64,000 bases of DNA from Poa pratensis (lineage: Eukaryota > Streptophyta > Magnoliopsida > Poales > Poaceae): NCBI GenBank assembly GCA_947311845.1, contig CAMZMU010000027.1, positions 30,581,723-30,645,722 of the forward strand. Direction: 5' to 3'. The position numbers were made by a program, and so were the translations under genes. Shown here one piece after another: positions 1 through 12,958 of the stretch (position 1 is the first letter of the stretch; each line of letters opens with the position of its first letter). The notes beneath the pieces were generated by a model. The model saw nothing but the letters and a program-made list of their open reading frames with translations. It was not told the DNA's origin and did not search any database.

Positions 1-629
1 ATAGGAAAATTCGTAGAAATTCCTGAGCCACGTGGCGTGCTATGATTGGCTGGATCTGGGACTCATAGGGGCCGTGGATTTAAAGTGGATTGGACGCACC
101 AGATTGAAAGATACCCCTTCGATCTGGATCTAATCGTGGCCGTTGATGGGAGATCGGACGGCTCTGGGGCTAGGGTTATACCGTGGCGGCGCTGGGCTGC
201 CGGAGATGGAGGTCGCGGTGGTCGGCGGCTCACGTACTCGTGCGCGGAGGTGCTCCGGTGATACTCCGGGCAAGGGAAGATGAGGACGAGGTGAAGCACG
301 TCGCGGGGAAGGCGATTAAGGTCATGGCGTCGCCTCTTGCGTCCTGGGACGGCGTGTGGATGCGAACGGAGGCGCGGCAGCTCCGGTGACCTTCAGGTGC
401 ACATGCTCCGCTCGATTTCCTGCACGTAAAAAATAAAGGAAGGCCTCAGAAGGTGCGCACGCGCGAGGGAAACGAAGAGGAGTCAGAGAGAGGTGGCGTG
501 GATCCTTGGTGCCACCGGAGTTGAAGAAAGATGACAGCGGCAGTGGCGTACGCCGGCGAGCGATTTCGGCGGCCTGGAGGCACAAATCGAAGGGGAGATA
601 GAGGGTAAAAGGAGAGGAGGGAGAGGGGA

Positions 630-635
630 TTTATA
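630..635 (-). promoter_or_regulatory. TATA box of the minus-strand Tekay-type LTR
   Basis: TATAAA on the minus strand, placed between the AT-rich U3 and a GC-rich transcribed part. It is the counterpart of the TATA box at 62878-62883 in the other Tekay-type LTR. Confidence 0.4.
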
Positions 636-1460
636 GGGCAAGGTTGGGGCGTCAATTCCTCCTCTTAAGCGCGAGTAATGGGCAGGATTGAATTCGGCCG
701 TTATTGGAAACTCGGGCGTGATTCCAGCGCGAGGTTGAAGGAGATGCCCCACACGTCAGTGAGTGAAAAAGAAAAGAAAAGAGAGAGGGAGGTGCGGGCT
801 ACTGTTGGGCAGAAGTTGGGCTGCTGCTCGGGCCAGGGAGATGGGCTTCGGCCCAGTTTGGCTTGTCCTCCCTTTTTTTTGTTCTTCTCTTTTTCTTTTA
901 CTGTTTTATTATTCGAACTTCAATTCTTGATTCAAATTGAATTCAAACCGTTTGTAAAAAGTTGTAAATAACATAATAGTCATTTTAAATACCTTGGGAC
1001 CTTTTCCAAATTATTTCAAATCTTGAAATATTCAAATAATACATAAAGGCTTATTTGACACCTTTATGTCATTTTATAAAATATGGTTTTATAATTTTCT
1101 TTTTTAATTTAAATAAAATCCAGAAAAATGTATGAGTAATATCACTCAATATGACAATCCAATAAATTAATTTGGTACAAAACATTTTATTTAAATAGAG
1201 TTTGATAAATCATTTAAATACAAATACCCATTTATATCATGGGTTTTATAAATATCCAAATAAATTACAACAAATATCTATTTTGGAAATAACTTATTTT
1301 AAACTTATGTTTCAGATAAATATAATTGAATCAAAACCAATTTTTAAAATAGAACAAACTTTAAATAATTTAAAACACTTTAGAAATATTGTTTTAGGGT
1401 TTAGCAAACTCCTAATTTTAAATCATATAGTTTAACGAAAATCATTTTAGAAATAGGCAT

Positions 1461-3060
1461 TGCTGATGTGAAGCACACGTTCATTGGGAGACCCCAAGAG
1501 GAAGGTATGATGCAATCTAGCAGCAAGTTTTCCCTCAGTATGAAACCAAGGTTTAATCGAACCATTAGGAATAGCAGCGCTTCTGAAGGTTGTCAACGGC
1601 GAATTATGATGCGGCGCAACACCAGGGAATCCGGCGCTGACGTGGAACCTGCACACAACAAAATCAAACTACTTTGCCCCAATGAAACAGTGAGATTGTC
1701 AATCTCATCGGCTTGCTGAAAACAAAGGATTAAACGTATGGTGTGGAAAACATTAATAAATTGCAGAGAATGAAAAGGAACAATGTTTGCAGTTTATGGT
1801 TTAATCAGTGTAAAAGAATGGACCGGGGTCCACAGTTCACTAGAGGTATCTCTCCATAAAAGATGCCTAACATGCTGGGTGAACAAATTACAGCTGGGCA
1901 ATTGACAAATATTGAGCGCATGACAATGCATATATATGACAAGATGACTACTATGATATTTAATTGGGCATTACGCCAAATAAATAGACCATTATCCAAC
2001 AACATCTATGACTAATAATCCACCGCCGGGTTGTCATCCGAGTTCCCCATTGGTATTAAGTTGCAAGCAACGGATAATTGCATTAAGTAAAGTGCGTAAT
2101 GTAAACAAATACATATGACCGTGGACATAGAATTGTTAGGTTTCCCCTAGTGGCAACAGCACATCCACAATCTTAGAAGTTGCTGTCACTCTCCCAGATT
2201 ACTGGAGGCATGAACCCACTATCTAGCATAAATACTCTCTCTTGGAGTTACAAGCATATAATTGGCCAAAGCATCTACTAGTAACGGAAAGCATGCAAGA
2301 TCATAAATAACATATAAGATAGATTGATAATCAACTTGACATAGTATTCAATATTCATCGGATCCCAGCAAACACAACATGTAGCATTACAATAAGATGA
2401 TCTTGATCATGATAGGCAGCTCACAAGATCTAAACATGATAGCATAAACTGGAGAGAAAACCATCTAGCTACTGCCATGGACCCGTAGTCCAAGGATGAA
2501 CTAGTCACGCATCACTCCGGAGGCAGGCATGGTGATGTAGAGCCCTCCGGTGATGATTCCACTCTCCGGCAGGGTGCCGGGAAGAGCTTCTGAACCCTCC
2601 CGAGCTAGGGTTGACAGCGGCGGCGTCTCTGGAACTTTTCGTGGATAATGGCTTAGGTATTTAGGGTTTTTGCATCGGGGGGAATAAGTAGGCGAAAGGG
2701 CGGCGGCTGACGACCCCCGTGGGGCCCACACCACCCTAGGGCGCGCCAGGGGGTGGCCCGCGCCCTGGGTGCGTGTGGGGCCCACGTGGCTCCTCTTCGT
2801 TGCTCCTTTGGACTTCCTGGTGTGTTCTGATAAAATAGGTCCATCCGTGAAGTTTCGTCCAATTCCGAGAATATTTCCTGACTAGCTTTTCTGGAATACA
2901 AAAACAGCAGAAAAAACAGGAACGGGCACTTCAGCATCTTGTTAATAGGTTAGTCCCGAAAAATGTATAAAAGTGACATAAAGTGGATGCAAAACATGTA
3001 ACAATTGGTATAATATCAGCATGGAACATCAAAAATTATAGATACGTTTGAGACGTATCA
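1461..3060 (-). mobile_element. Solo-LTR-like element, TGATACGTC family, copy 1
   Basis: A 1600 bp element that begins TG and ends CA, flanked by the 5 bp duplication GGCAT (1456-1460 and 3061-3065). On the minus strand it begins TGATACGTCTC and carries a GC-rich promoter-like part near 2500-2800. Copies of the same family lie at 6108-10064, 12261-12958 and 55614-57153. TG...CA ends with a 5 bp target duplication and no coding region fit a solo LTR or a short non-autonomous LTR element. The internal part of the family is not seen, so the family is not named. It lies inside the LTR at 1-3394. Confidence 0.75.
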
Positions 3061-3394
3061 GGCATACTTTAAATGACTTTAGCAATTTTCAAACATGGTT
3101 TTAAGGTTTTATAAAAAGTCAAAAGTTAAGTATTTAAAATCAAATAATTGGAAACCAGCATTTTATGAGATGAAGGTTTCTTTGAAATACCTTGGATAAA
3201 ATGAATTTAAACTAAACTCAATTTTTGAAATTAAAAGATTACTTGGATATTTAAACTATTAAACTTTTTTTTGCAGATGCCAAAGGTCTTCTAATATTTG
3301 GTTTCTATTATAATTTTAGTGTTTTCCTTTATTCAAAAACAAAATTTTCAATTTTTAGTAATTTTCAAACATTCCAAAATATTGGGATGTTACA

Positions 3395-6107
3395 AGTTGT
3401 GTCGGCCTCGTCGGGACGGTCGAAAAGCACTACTCGTTTGCCCAAATCGGAGTCCGAATGCATCTTAAATGGTCTATCTCAATTCAAAGGTTAGGGTTGT
3501 TTTACAATTTGGAAATACCTTCATTTAAATAAATAAAAAGATGGCCTTATCCCCTCACAGTCGTGAGGCCTTCATCCTCAATCCAAAACCAGGCCACTTC
3601 TCCCTCACCTCTCACTTGATGACTCCATCTCCATTCATGGTGCCTCCTCCCTTCCTCTTCCCTTCCTCTCTCCTTCTCCCCTGAATTCTCCCATCATTAC
3701 CACGTCCTTCCCTACCTCCCAGGACGGCGTTGGACCTGTTGGCCTTGAGGAAGAAGAAGGAATAAGAAGATCAAGAAGAGGAGAAGGAAGAGAAGAGGAG
3801 AAGGAAGAGAAGAGAAGAAGAGGAGAAGAACCTCACCTCCCCCTGCCTGATTTCCTTTGCTCAAGCTTCAAGGGTTGCAACACCAATCCGCCAAAGGTTG
3901 CCTCGAACCACCTCCCTCACAACGGTTGAGGCGAGTACACCGGGCTACAATTGACATATTGCCATTTCCACTTCGTACTCGTGTTCATGTGGTTCCTCTA
4001 CATTCAAGCAATAGTAGACATGTCATTCCGTGTATATTTTAATACACCATAAGACTAGTATGCTATAGGGATTGGATTTTCATGGATCTTGATAAAGAAA
4101 TTAATAACGGGGCATCTTCCCAGTTTAAGGAGCGATCCTCGCTTTTTGTGGGTGTATGGTCCTTCGGGTCCATCCTCATGTTATGGTCCTCTCACCTTGT
4201 GTGGGTTGAAGGGTTCGGGTGAGACGTCGTCCACCTAGCTTTGCCGACAGTAGCTTGAAGAGTAGTGCAGTGTTTCCTTCGGTTACATGATTTCTCCATG
4301 CATCCTCATGGCGCAAAGCATGGTTCATTATTCCAGTTCTATTTCCATGTTCCATGAACATGTACTTACTTTCAAGTATATCATGTGCCTATGTTGTGTA
4401 CTTGCTGAGTCTTTTGACTCACCCCTTTAATGGGCTTTGTTTCAGGTACTTCACCGTGAAGCTTTGCAAGTAGATGGACGGGCGTAGCTCCCATGGATGT
4501 TCACTCACGAATTTTCACTACCCTTTGATTCACCTAGTTTGATCATCATAACGTTATACTTAAGTTCTTGATTCTTGATAGCTAGGACCTGCTTGATGTG
4601 TTTATACAATGCTTTGGTTTGTTGTCTTGTTCATATCCACGTGTGTTTGGAACCTATGGTTCTTGAAATCGTGTAGCATAAAGGTTTGTGGCTTCACCAC
4701 CTAGCTCTATATGTGGAGTATGAGCTGTTTGTATGCTTTCGTTGGGGTTTCATATATTTATACCCTGTTACAGAAATTGCCTGCCGTGGATGTCCGTCGG
4801 TACAAGGGAGGTGCTGCCGGATTTCCAATTAGCATGTCACTAGTGGGTTGTTTGAAAATGGTAACATTCCTTCTTGTAAGGAGGGGTGTTATACGTAGAT
4901 AGTTTACCCCTAAGCAGTTTATTGGTACAATTGGATCACGAGACTCGTAGCACACACCAGTTATTTACTCTAAATATGAGTGCAAATGCCCTATTCTTTG
5001 TGGTTAACATACAGTATACCTAGGTCGTTTCATATGTTTATATAGATTCCCTATTGTTCGCGCTTTTGTTGCAGATGTTCAGTGTGTAAATATTTTTTAA
5101 ATATTTATACTAAACTTTTTAACTTTTGTTGCAATTACAATACATTCTCTCTACTTATGGTATTATGCTCTAACATTTTTATTAATTCATTTTGATGTAA
5201 TTTTATCTTCGAGCGTGGAAGTTTCACTTCCTCAAAATGTGAAACATATTTCACAGCCGAAGTTATGTTAGCTATTTTGAGACATTACTTTTTGGTTAAA
5301 TTGTGTCTTTCTTGAGCACATGAAAAAAAATCTCATGTCTTGGTACGTAAGTTCTCTCCACTCAGATGAACCTCAAATATTATAGTTTCCTTAAATATCA
5401 TGAGCAACCTCTAAAGCTGAAAGAGGTTTTAAAATACACATGATTGTTTATTTTGGGTGTAAGTAAATAGAATAGATAATAATCACTATATTAAATAGAA
5501 AATTCTGGAATATACAAAATATCTATGAGGGGGTTTTCATCTTATTGTCAAATTTCATTCTTATTGGATGGAGGCTAAGCTAGGTGTATTACATGCGCAA
5601 TTACACCCCTTATGATTGGTCTCAAGGCCACAAACATGCACAATCAATGGATTTATTAAGGCATAATGTCCAACCATATCTTAAAATTCCATGGTTCCCA
5701 ATCAAGGATTGGGACACGGTTTTCGTCATCTCCGACCATCTCTCCTATATCTAACTCTTGAGTGCAGCCTATGAACCCATAAGGTGAAGTAGCATACAAT
5801 CAACGTTCGTATATTACCATCATGGAAGCACAAATAAATTATGAACTTGACTAAACACTTAAAGCATGGTACATGAAAATCATGGCTAATTCATCACGTG
5901 GCCTCGGAAACATTGGAAACTACTAATAACAACAAAACATGTTAATTAATGATCACTGGCACATGAAATACAACACAATCTATAAATATATCTTCAACAA
6001 CAAAGAATAACACATAATGTCGAATACAATCATGCAAACAACATCAGGCAGCCATTCAGGGTGATATCGATCATGGGGATGGTGTTGGTGATGGCTATGG
6101 AGATGGT
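3395..6107. other. Unassigned intergenic DNA, possible Gypsy LTR debris
   Basis: I see no gene. Parts of 3395-4950 resemble the transcribed part of Tekay-type LTRs in plus orientation: a CT-rich leader at 3600-3710, and a segment near 4400-4460 of the kind found late in such LTRs. Boundaries are not visible. 4950-6107 is AT-rich with no recognisable element. ORFs of 60-70 codons here look random. Confidence 0.25.
3747..3830 (+). repeat. 84 bp purine (GA-rich) tract
   Basis: Nearly pure A and G on the plus strand, built from irregular GAAGAAGAG and GGAGAAGGAAG units. It follows a CT-rich stretch at 3600-3710. Such purine and pyrimidine blocks are common in transcribed leaders of grass Gypsy LTRs. 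No function can be shown. Confidence 0.7.
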
Positions 6108-7091
6108 TGATACGTCTCAAACATATCTATAATTTTTGATGTTCCATTCTTGTTTTATATCAAATGCTACATGTTTTATTTATAGTTTATATCATTTTGA
6201 TGCATTTTCTGGAACTAACCTATTAATAAGATGCCACAGTGCCAGTTCCTATTTTCTGTTGTCTTTTTGTTTCAGAAATCCTAGTAAGGAAATATTCTCC
6301 GAAAGACCTGAAAATTTACGGAGATCGGTTTTATGAAGAAACAAAGATGCAGTCCAAAGGGCAGCCGGAGGGGGTCCCACACCCCCAGAGGCCACCTAGG
6401 CGCGGGCAGGGGGTGGGGCCGCGCCCCTACCATCTAGCCCACCTGTGTGCCCTCCAGCACCGCCTCTTTGCCTATATATTCTCCGTCTCCCGAAAACCCT
6501 AGGAACCCGATCAATTTTCCAGAAAGATGTCTGTGGCCGCTGCCGTCGTGAACCCTAGTTTGATAGGGTTCTGGAGTTCTTCCCGGCACTCTGCCGGAGG
6601 AGAGATCATCACCGGAGTAGCTAGATGGTTGTCTCTCCTATTTGTGCCACCATGTTTAGATCTTGTGAGCTGTGTAACATGGCCAAGATCATCTTTATGT
6701 AATGCTACATGTTGTGTTTGCTGGGATCCGATGTATTGTGAAGTTATAATCAAGTTTGTTCATCTATTTATCTATATGTTTTATTTATGATCTTGCATGC
6801 TCTCTGATGCTTGTGGTTGCTTTGGGCAAGTAGTTGCTTGTGTCTCCAAGAGGGAGTATTTATGCTAGATAGTGGGTTCATGCCTCCTTAGTCTGTGCTC
6901 GAGATGACAGAAATGAACGTGATGGCGATGTGCTGTTGCTACTAGGTGTGAAACAACAGTGTTTATTTCTACATATTATATTCATTGCTCACATTACACA
7001 CTTTGCTTATTGCAATTATATGTTGCTTGCAACTCAATACTTTCGAGTGACATGCTGGATAGTGATCCTAGGGTGGATTATTAGTCATAGA

Positions 7092-9519
7092 TGAAAGTGC
7101 ATGTGTTGCCCCATGCGTGGTTTTGGTAATTAATGACAATCCTTATGGACTAATGTTTGCATTGAGATATACTTGTAGATCTTGTCCATAGGAAAAGATT
7201 GGAGTTCATGTGTTGGACTTTAGAAGATTACATGTTGATCAATGCTCTATTCAAGGGTTTATATGAAGAATGGTCATATGTAGAGAAGATGAAGTGCAAG
7301 TTCAAGAAAAGCATCTCGAAGAAATCATATGCTTGAAGCTTGCCACCCATTTGGAGATAATGGTCAAGTGAAGATGTTCCTAAGAGTGGCACTCCCATCT
7401 TGGTGTATGGGGAGCGATATGTGAGTCTTCATCAAGCATGTGCTAGCAAGCGCAATCAAGAAAGGTGGTCCACTTGAAGAGATCAAGATCGTCATCATCT
7501 AGCTCAAGTGGAATGCGCAAGGCAAAGGTATGATCTTGATAGGGCTTCTATTTTACCGGTCTCGTGGTGTTAGTGGGAGACCGGGTTTAGGATAGACGGC
7601 GTACTATCAAGAGGGGCTCTCAAGTGAGTAACTTGATCGCATCTTTGTGGAGAGCTCAAACCTTTGCATACTTGGCATTATCATCTTTCTTGGTTCTTAT
7701 TTAGCTTTTATCCATGTGAGAATTTAGAGCTTGTGTTCATCTCCATACCAAGCTCTAGTTCATCAAAAACGGATTTCATTTGAATATCTAGTGATGTTTT
7801 TGGTGTTGGAGGTTTAACATGTTCGTCTTTTGTAGAGAGGTCAAACTCTCCTCTTGTGTTCTCCTTCTCACATGATGGACTATGATGTTTCCTTGTATGA
7901 TCTTGTAAACCTCTTCATTGCGTTTCCGACAAACCCAAGATCATCGAAATCGGAGTCCGGATGGAAAACTTGTTGCGTTTTCGGTGTTGGAAATATTACC
8001 GGTCCACCTTTGAGATAGGGTCCACACCTTCCCATGTGTGGTATCCCCTCTATATTTGTGACCCTTAATATTTCCAACCTCTATGGTTTCATCTTTTGTA
8101 GGGAAGCTTTGGTCTATATCTTTCCAACCTCGTTGGTTTCATCTCGTTTGGAGCTTCCTTGCAAAAGTTATCGCAGTTCAGGACTCAGGCTGAAATTCTG
8201 CCAGCGGTAGTAACGCCGGAACGGGAGGTATTACCGCTGGCCCTGGGCTGGGAAGCCACATCGGCAGTACCGCTCCCAGTACCACCGAAACATGTCTTCG
8301 GACGCAATGTGCGGTACTGGCAGCGGCACTGCCAGCGGTAGTACCGCCCTGGGTTTCCTGCGCTGCCCGAAGCGGCGGTAGTGCCGCCCGCACTACCGTT
8401 CCAGACATGCCTCAAAGGCTTTGTGCGGTACTGATGGGGCGCAGTCAGCGCCTGGTTGACCGCGGCACAGAAGGCGCCAGCGGTAGTACCGCCCGTCGCA
8501 GCGGTACTACCGCTGGTTCAGGAAAAAGGCTCCAACGGTCAGATTTTTGGAGGGCTTTTTATTGCCTCCACCTACCTCCAGCTTGGTAGCTCTGCCCAGC
8601 ATGATTTGCTTTCTCTCTCCTCCATTGTTGCAAGCTCATATCTTCATTATCTCCCAATCCCTCCACCCAAACTCGTTGATCTTTGGAGGATTGAAGGAGA
8701 AGACCTAGATCTACATTTCCACCAATCAATATCTCCTCTAAGTGAGGGGAACCTAGTGGATCTAGTTCTTGAAGTTCCATTTGTTGAGTTCTTGTTTGTT
8801 CTTCCTCTCTTCTCCCCCCATAAGCATTTGTTGCTTGTGGTGGGATTCGAGAGTGAAGGATTTGAGCCTTGTGCTCTTGCCATTGCTTTGTGCATCGGTT
8901 TGTGCTCTCCACGAGGATTCGTGGAAGTTGAAAGCTTGTGAACTTGTTACTCTTGGGTCTTTGGACCCTAGATGCCCGTGTGGTGGTTGAGACCCTTGTG
9001 TAGTCACTTGTAGCTGTTCGGGAGCCCCCAATCCCGTTGTGGGTTGTGCCCCGGATCATTGTTGAAAGGCTCCGGATTTCCGCCTCGAAGGATTCCGATA
9101 GTGGAAGGTGAACCAAACCTTTGTGGTGCGGTTCATCGGAGAATAGGGTGAGCCTTTGTGGCGTTGAGATCGACCTTTGTGGTGCCTCACACCTCTCCAA
9201 CGAGACGTACTCCCCTAAGAAGGAGGAACTCGGGAATACATCATCGTCTCCGCGTGCCTCGGTAATTCCTATATCCGAGCTCTTTACTTATGCACTTTAC
9301 ATCGTGATAGACTTCGTGCTTGAAGTATTATATCTTGCTATCACCTTGTTGCTTGTCTTGCTTAGCATAAGTTGTTGGTGCACATAGGTGAGCCTAGTTT
9401 ATTTAAGTTGTTGGCTTGTTAATTTAAACACCTAATTTTATTCCGCAATTAGCAAGCCTAAACCGGAAAAGTCTTAATCGCCTATTCACCCCCCTCTAGG
9501 CGACATCCTTGTCCTTTCA
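7092..9519. mobile_element. Nested TG...CA element with 5 bp target duplication
   Basis: A 2428 bp insert in the solo-LTR-like element around it. It starts TGAAAGTGC, ends CCTTTCA, and is flanked by ATAGA (7087-7091 and 9520-9524). The ends form a short imperfect inverted repeat (TGAAAG). No polyprotein, primer binding site or internal domain is seen, so a solo LTR or a non-autonomous element is likely. A 213-codon ORF at 8559-9200 on the minus strand has no recognisable domain. The segment 8200-8525 is full of near-palindromic motifs (separate entry). Confidence 0.7.
8200..8525. repeat. Cluster of near-palindromic GCGGTAGTACCGC motifs
   Basis: At least six variants of AGCGGTAGTACCGC or its complement occur in about 320 bp, for example near 8203, 8240, 8333, 8480 and 8503. 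The motif is close to its own reverse complement, so the transcript of either strand could form several hairpins. Spacing is irregular, unlike a CRISPR array. Confidence 0.6.
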
Positions 9520-10069
9520 ATAGATGCAGCTAGCAAGCGGTCTTTGTATTTTTATGTAATGCCCAATTAAATACTACGGTGAACTATACCATGTCATAAT
9601 AACATTGTCATGCCCTCACAATTCGTCAATTCCCTAACTATAATTTGTTTACCCATCATGTATGTTTATCTGTTTTATGGAAAGACACCTCTAGTGAACT
9701 GTGAACCCCGGTCCATTCTTTTACATTAATTAAGACACCGTTTCCATTACTTTCCATCATCATTTGCTCGATGTTCATTTTTTGCTTTGATAATTGTTTT
9801 CCACACCATACGTTTAATCCTTTGTATTCAGCAAGCCAAGGAGATTGACAACCTTCCTGTTTCGTTGGGGGCAAAGTAGTTTGGTTGTGTTGTAAGCAGG
9901 TCCACGTTAATCTAAAAGCGCTAGAGTAGATTGATACTGTGTTGAAGTCTCTCAAGTCCTACTGGTTTGATAACCTTGGTTTTGAAATTAAGGGAAAACT
10001 TCTGGTACACTGCATCATACCTTCCTCTTGGGGTTTCCCAACGGGCGTGTGATTCACACCATCAATGGT

Positions 10070-12260
10070 GATGGTGAAGGTCCTCCCTACTCTGAGGAGG
10101 TGTTGGTGTCTACGATAGCGGCGATTTCCCCTTGGTGGCCGAAGCGGGACAATAGAATCTTCCCTCTCCCGGAGAATGAGAAGTCTTTCGGCTCCACCGC
10201 CGCCTCAGTCAAATTGGGAAGTATATATTGTAGTTTAAGTCCCAAGGTGAGCCACGGGGCGCCTGGACAATAGTGCAACACGTCATTCCTGGGAAGGCAC
10301 GTAAGAGGGGTTTATCTTGGCCCCATTGCCTCCTCTCGTGGGACTCTAAAGTTGGAAGCCACGGCGCTCTACCCCTCCCAGGATGAATTGACGAACACGG
10401 CGACCTCCGCCGTCGCACCCTCTCCCTCCTCGCCCACTCTCGCCTGCCGGGAGGTCGCGAGCTCGCCGGAATCGCCGCCGCCGCGCTCGGTTCCCTCCAC
10501 CGCGTCCGTGCGCCGCCAGCGCCGCTCCGGCGACCTAGGCGCGGCGGCGCCGCCACGTACGTCCACCCCGCGTCGAGACGCGTCCGCCGCGCTCACTCGC
10601 GTGTCCCAGAACGCACGGGTTCGCCGCCGGCGTGCTCGCCGCCGCCGCGGGAGCTCCGCCTGACGGTGACGTCACCGTGGGCCTAGGCTGGGGAGGCAGG
10701 CCGGTTCATGGGCTAGGCCGCCTGCTGCGCGCCTGGCTCAGCCTTTTCTTTTTTTTCATGTTTTCTTTTTCTATTTTCAAAACCTTTTGTAATTTATAAA
10801 CACAAATTCAAATCAGTTCAAAATAATTTCTACAAATTTTTAATAAATCAAAAACAACATTTCAGAAACTTTGAGACCCTTCAAAAAAAAACGAATCTTG
10901 AGAATCTCAAATATTACATAAGGCCTCATTAATAGATTAAAAAAATCACCATAATTAAAAACTTTCAAACTATTAATTACAAAAATGCAAAGACATACAT
11001 GTAAAATGGACACAAAAAAATACTTTTTTTTGTAAGTTTGCAAACATAATTCAACAATTCACAAAATTAAAAGCCCTAATATATTTTAAATTTCTTTCTA
11101 AGTTCTAACATAGACTTCAAAATTCCACAACAACTAAAACCTTTTAATTTACTAATTAAAATATTACAAATCATACATACAAAATGCACAAAAAAAACCC
11201 CAAATAATTCTTCCTCCCAAAAAAAAATATTCACAAATTTCAATTACTTTCAAAATAAATTCCAAACAAGATTTTTTATATTTTCTAACATCAGATACCC
11301 CCCCCCCCCCCCCCCATAAAATATTGTTGCAAGTTTTTTCCCAAATAATTAAAAAAAACTAATAGAACTTCCTATACGAATTATGGAGCTTATGATTTTT
11401 TTATATAAACTATGGAGCTTACGAAAAAACATTTCAAACTGCTGAATATTCATGCATACTCAAAACAACAAATTCTAATCCACTACAGATATATTCTATC
11501 AGCTTTTTCTGAATATATTATTCGAGTCGTTGCCAAATATATTTTACATTGAACCTGTAAAATGAAATTTCGATTTAAAACTTAATGAAAACAACTATTT
11601 CTCACAATGACACGAGAGTAATTTATAACAACAAACTCATCTGCCTAAAAAAACAAATATGTAGAGTACTATTTAAGCAAAAGAAAAAGATAAAAGAAAT
11701 GTGAAATGTGAACTATAACAATAACTTCAAGTCTATCCGTTGGAAAAAATATAGCAAATATATCAACATGAACACAAAAATAAACATCAACTATTTATAG
11801 CATATAATCAACTTCCAAATTCCAATATTTTAAAATTTCAAGTGCATTTCAAATCTGAGCATTTAATAGACAAAAAAAATCGAATATGACAACCATATCA
11901 ACATGACCACAAGAAAAACGTTCGCTATTTATGTTATACGATCAAATCCCACATAAATTTGAATAAATTCCAAATTGCTCAGTTTCTAAAATCTACTTGA
12001 ACATTTCAACTGAAAATTTGCATTTACATATTTCAAAATTTCAAGTACCTTCCAAATCTGATCACTTTGTACACATTACAAGAATACAAATATGAATACA
12101 TTCCAATACAGAACCTTTTCGAAATCTCAACATTCCTCTGAGCACAAACTTTTCCAAATTCAAATAATATTCATACTCCAACAATTCTTTTACAAACATA
12201 TTTGAAATTCATCAAACAAGTGCGGCATTGCCACGCTAATTTCCCTAGTAAAAATAAATA
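10070..12260 (-). other. GC-rich then AT-rich LTR-like debris
   Basis: 10070-10700 is GC-rich and 10740-12260 is AT-rich with runs of short A/T words. The order matches a minus-strand Tekay-type LTR (transcribed part then U3), and 10740-10830 resembles 880-960 in the LTR at the left edge. No terminus is found. ORFs in 10209-10663 are by-products of GC-rich DNA. An 18-base C run lies at 11298-11315. Confidence 0.35.
11298..11315 (+). repeat. 18-base C homopolymer
   Basis: An uninterrupted C run in AT-rich DNA. Its length is likely unreliable in sequencing. Confidence 0.9.
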
Positions 12261-12958
12261 GATGATCCCAGATAACACAACATGTAGCATTACATAAAGA
12301 TGATCTTGATCATATTAGGCAGCTCACAAGATCAAAACATGATAGCACAAGGAGAACAGATAACCATCTACCTACTGTTATGGACCCGTAGTCCAATGGT
12401 AGACTACAAACGCATCAATCCAGAGATAGGCATGGTGGTGTAGAGCCATCCGGTGATGATCTCCCACTCTGGCAAAGTTCCGGAGCAGCTTCAGAACCCT
12501 CCCAAACTAGGGTTGGCGACGGCAGTGTCCTCGGATATCTTTCTAGAATTTTGATCAGGTGCCTAGGGTTTTCTGGACGAGGAGAATTTATATGCGAAGA
12601 GGCGGCGCAGGGGGCACCTGGGGGGCCCAAGCGACCCCAGGCGCAGGCCCACCCTTGGTCATGCCCAGGTGGCATCTTGGGGCCCTAGGGCTCCTTCCCG
12701 GCTGCGCGTTGGACTCCGTCTTCATTTCGATGAATAATAAATCTCCGTAAATTTTGGTCCAATTCCGAGAATATTTCCCGACTAGCTTTTCTGAGACAAA
12801 AAGACAGCAGAAAACAGGAACTGACACCGTGACATCTTGTTAATAGGTTAGTCCCAGAAAATGTATAAAAATAATATAAACTATAAATTAAACATGTAGC
12901 ATTTGATATAAAACAAACATGAAACATCAAAAATTATAGATACGTTTGAGACATATCA
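12261..12958 (-). mobile_element. Solo-LTR-like element, TGATACGTC family, copy 3, truncated
   Basis: On the minus strand it starts at 12958 with TGATATGTCTC and follows the other copies through the promoter-like region, then stops matching near 12261, about halfway along the family length. No target duplication can be found because one end is missing. Confidence 0.7.

Larger units (their letters stand above)
1..3394 (-). mobile_element. Tekay/Del-type Gypsy LTR, minus strand, left part outside window
   Basis: The right end TGTTACA (3388-3394) is the complement of TGTAACA, the usual first bases of Del/Tekay LTRs. The layout matches the better supported LTR at the right edge of the window: an AT-rich U3 (about 900-3394), a minus-strand TATA box (TATAAA at 635-630) and a GC-rich transcribed part (1-630). 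Without the inserted element at 1461-3060 the U3 is about 1.15 kb, close to about 1.0 kb in the other copy. No polyprotein tail follows 3394, so this may be a solo or truncated LTR. Small ORFs here are not convincing genes. The family assignment is inference. Confidence 0.5.
6108..10064 (+). mobile_element. Solo-LTR-like element, TGATACGTC family, copy 2, interrupted
   Basis: Starts TGATACGTC and ends CATCA, flanked by the 5 bp duplication ATGGT (6103-6107 and 10065-10069). It is split by another element at 7092-9519; without that insert the copy is about 1.5 kb, like its relatives. A TATA-like stretch (TATATATT near 6473) follows a GC-rich block, as expected for an LTR promoter. No coding region. 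Confidence 0.75.

Noticed and set aside
8200..8525. Possible CRISPR-like array
   Set aside because: Motifs are irregular in spacing and sequence and lie in a plant transposable element. They are near-palindromes, not repeats with unique spacers.
8559..9200. 213-codon minus-strand ORF in the nested element
   Set aside because: It is inside a non-coding TG...CA element, has no recognisable domain and overlaps other short ORFs in several frames.
10209..10663. GC-rich ORFs of 100-115 codons on both strands
   Set aside because: They overlap in several frames in an Arg/Ser/Pro-rich GC block of LTR-like DNA; composition alone explains them.
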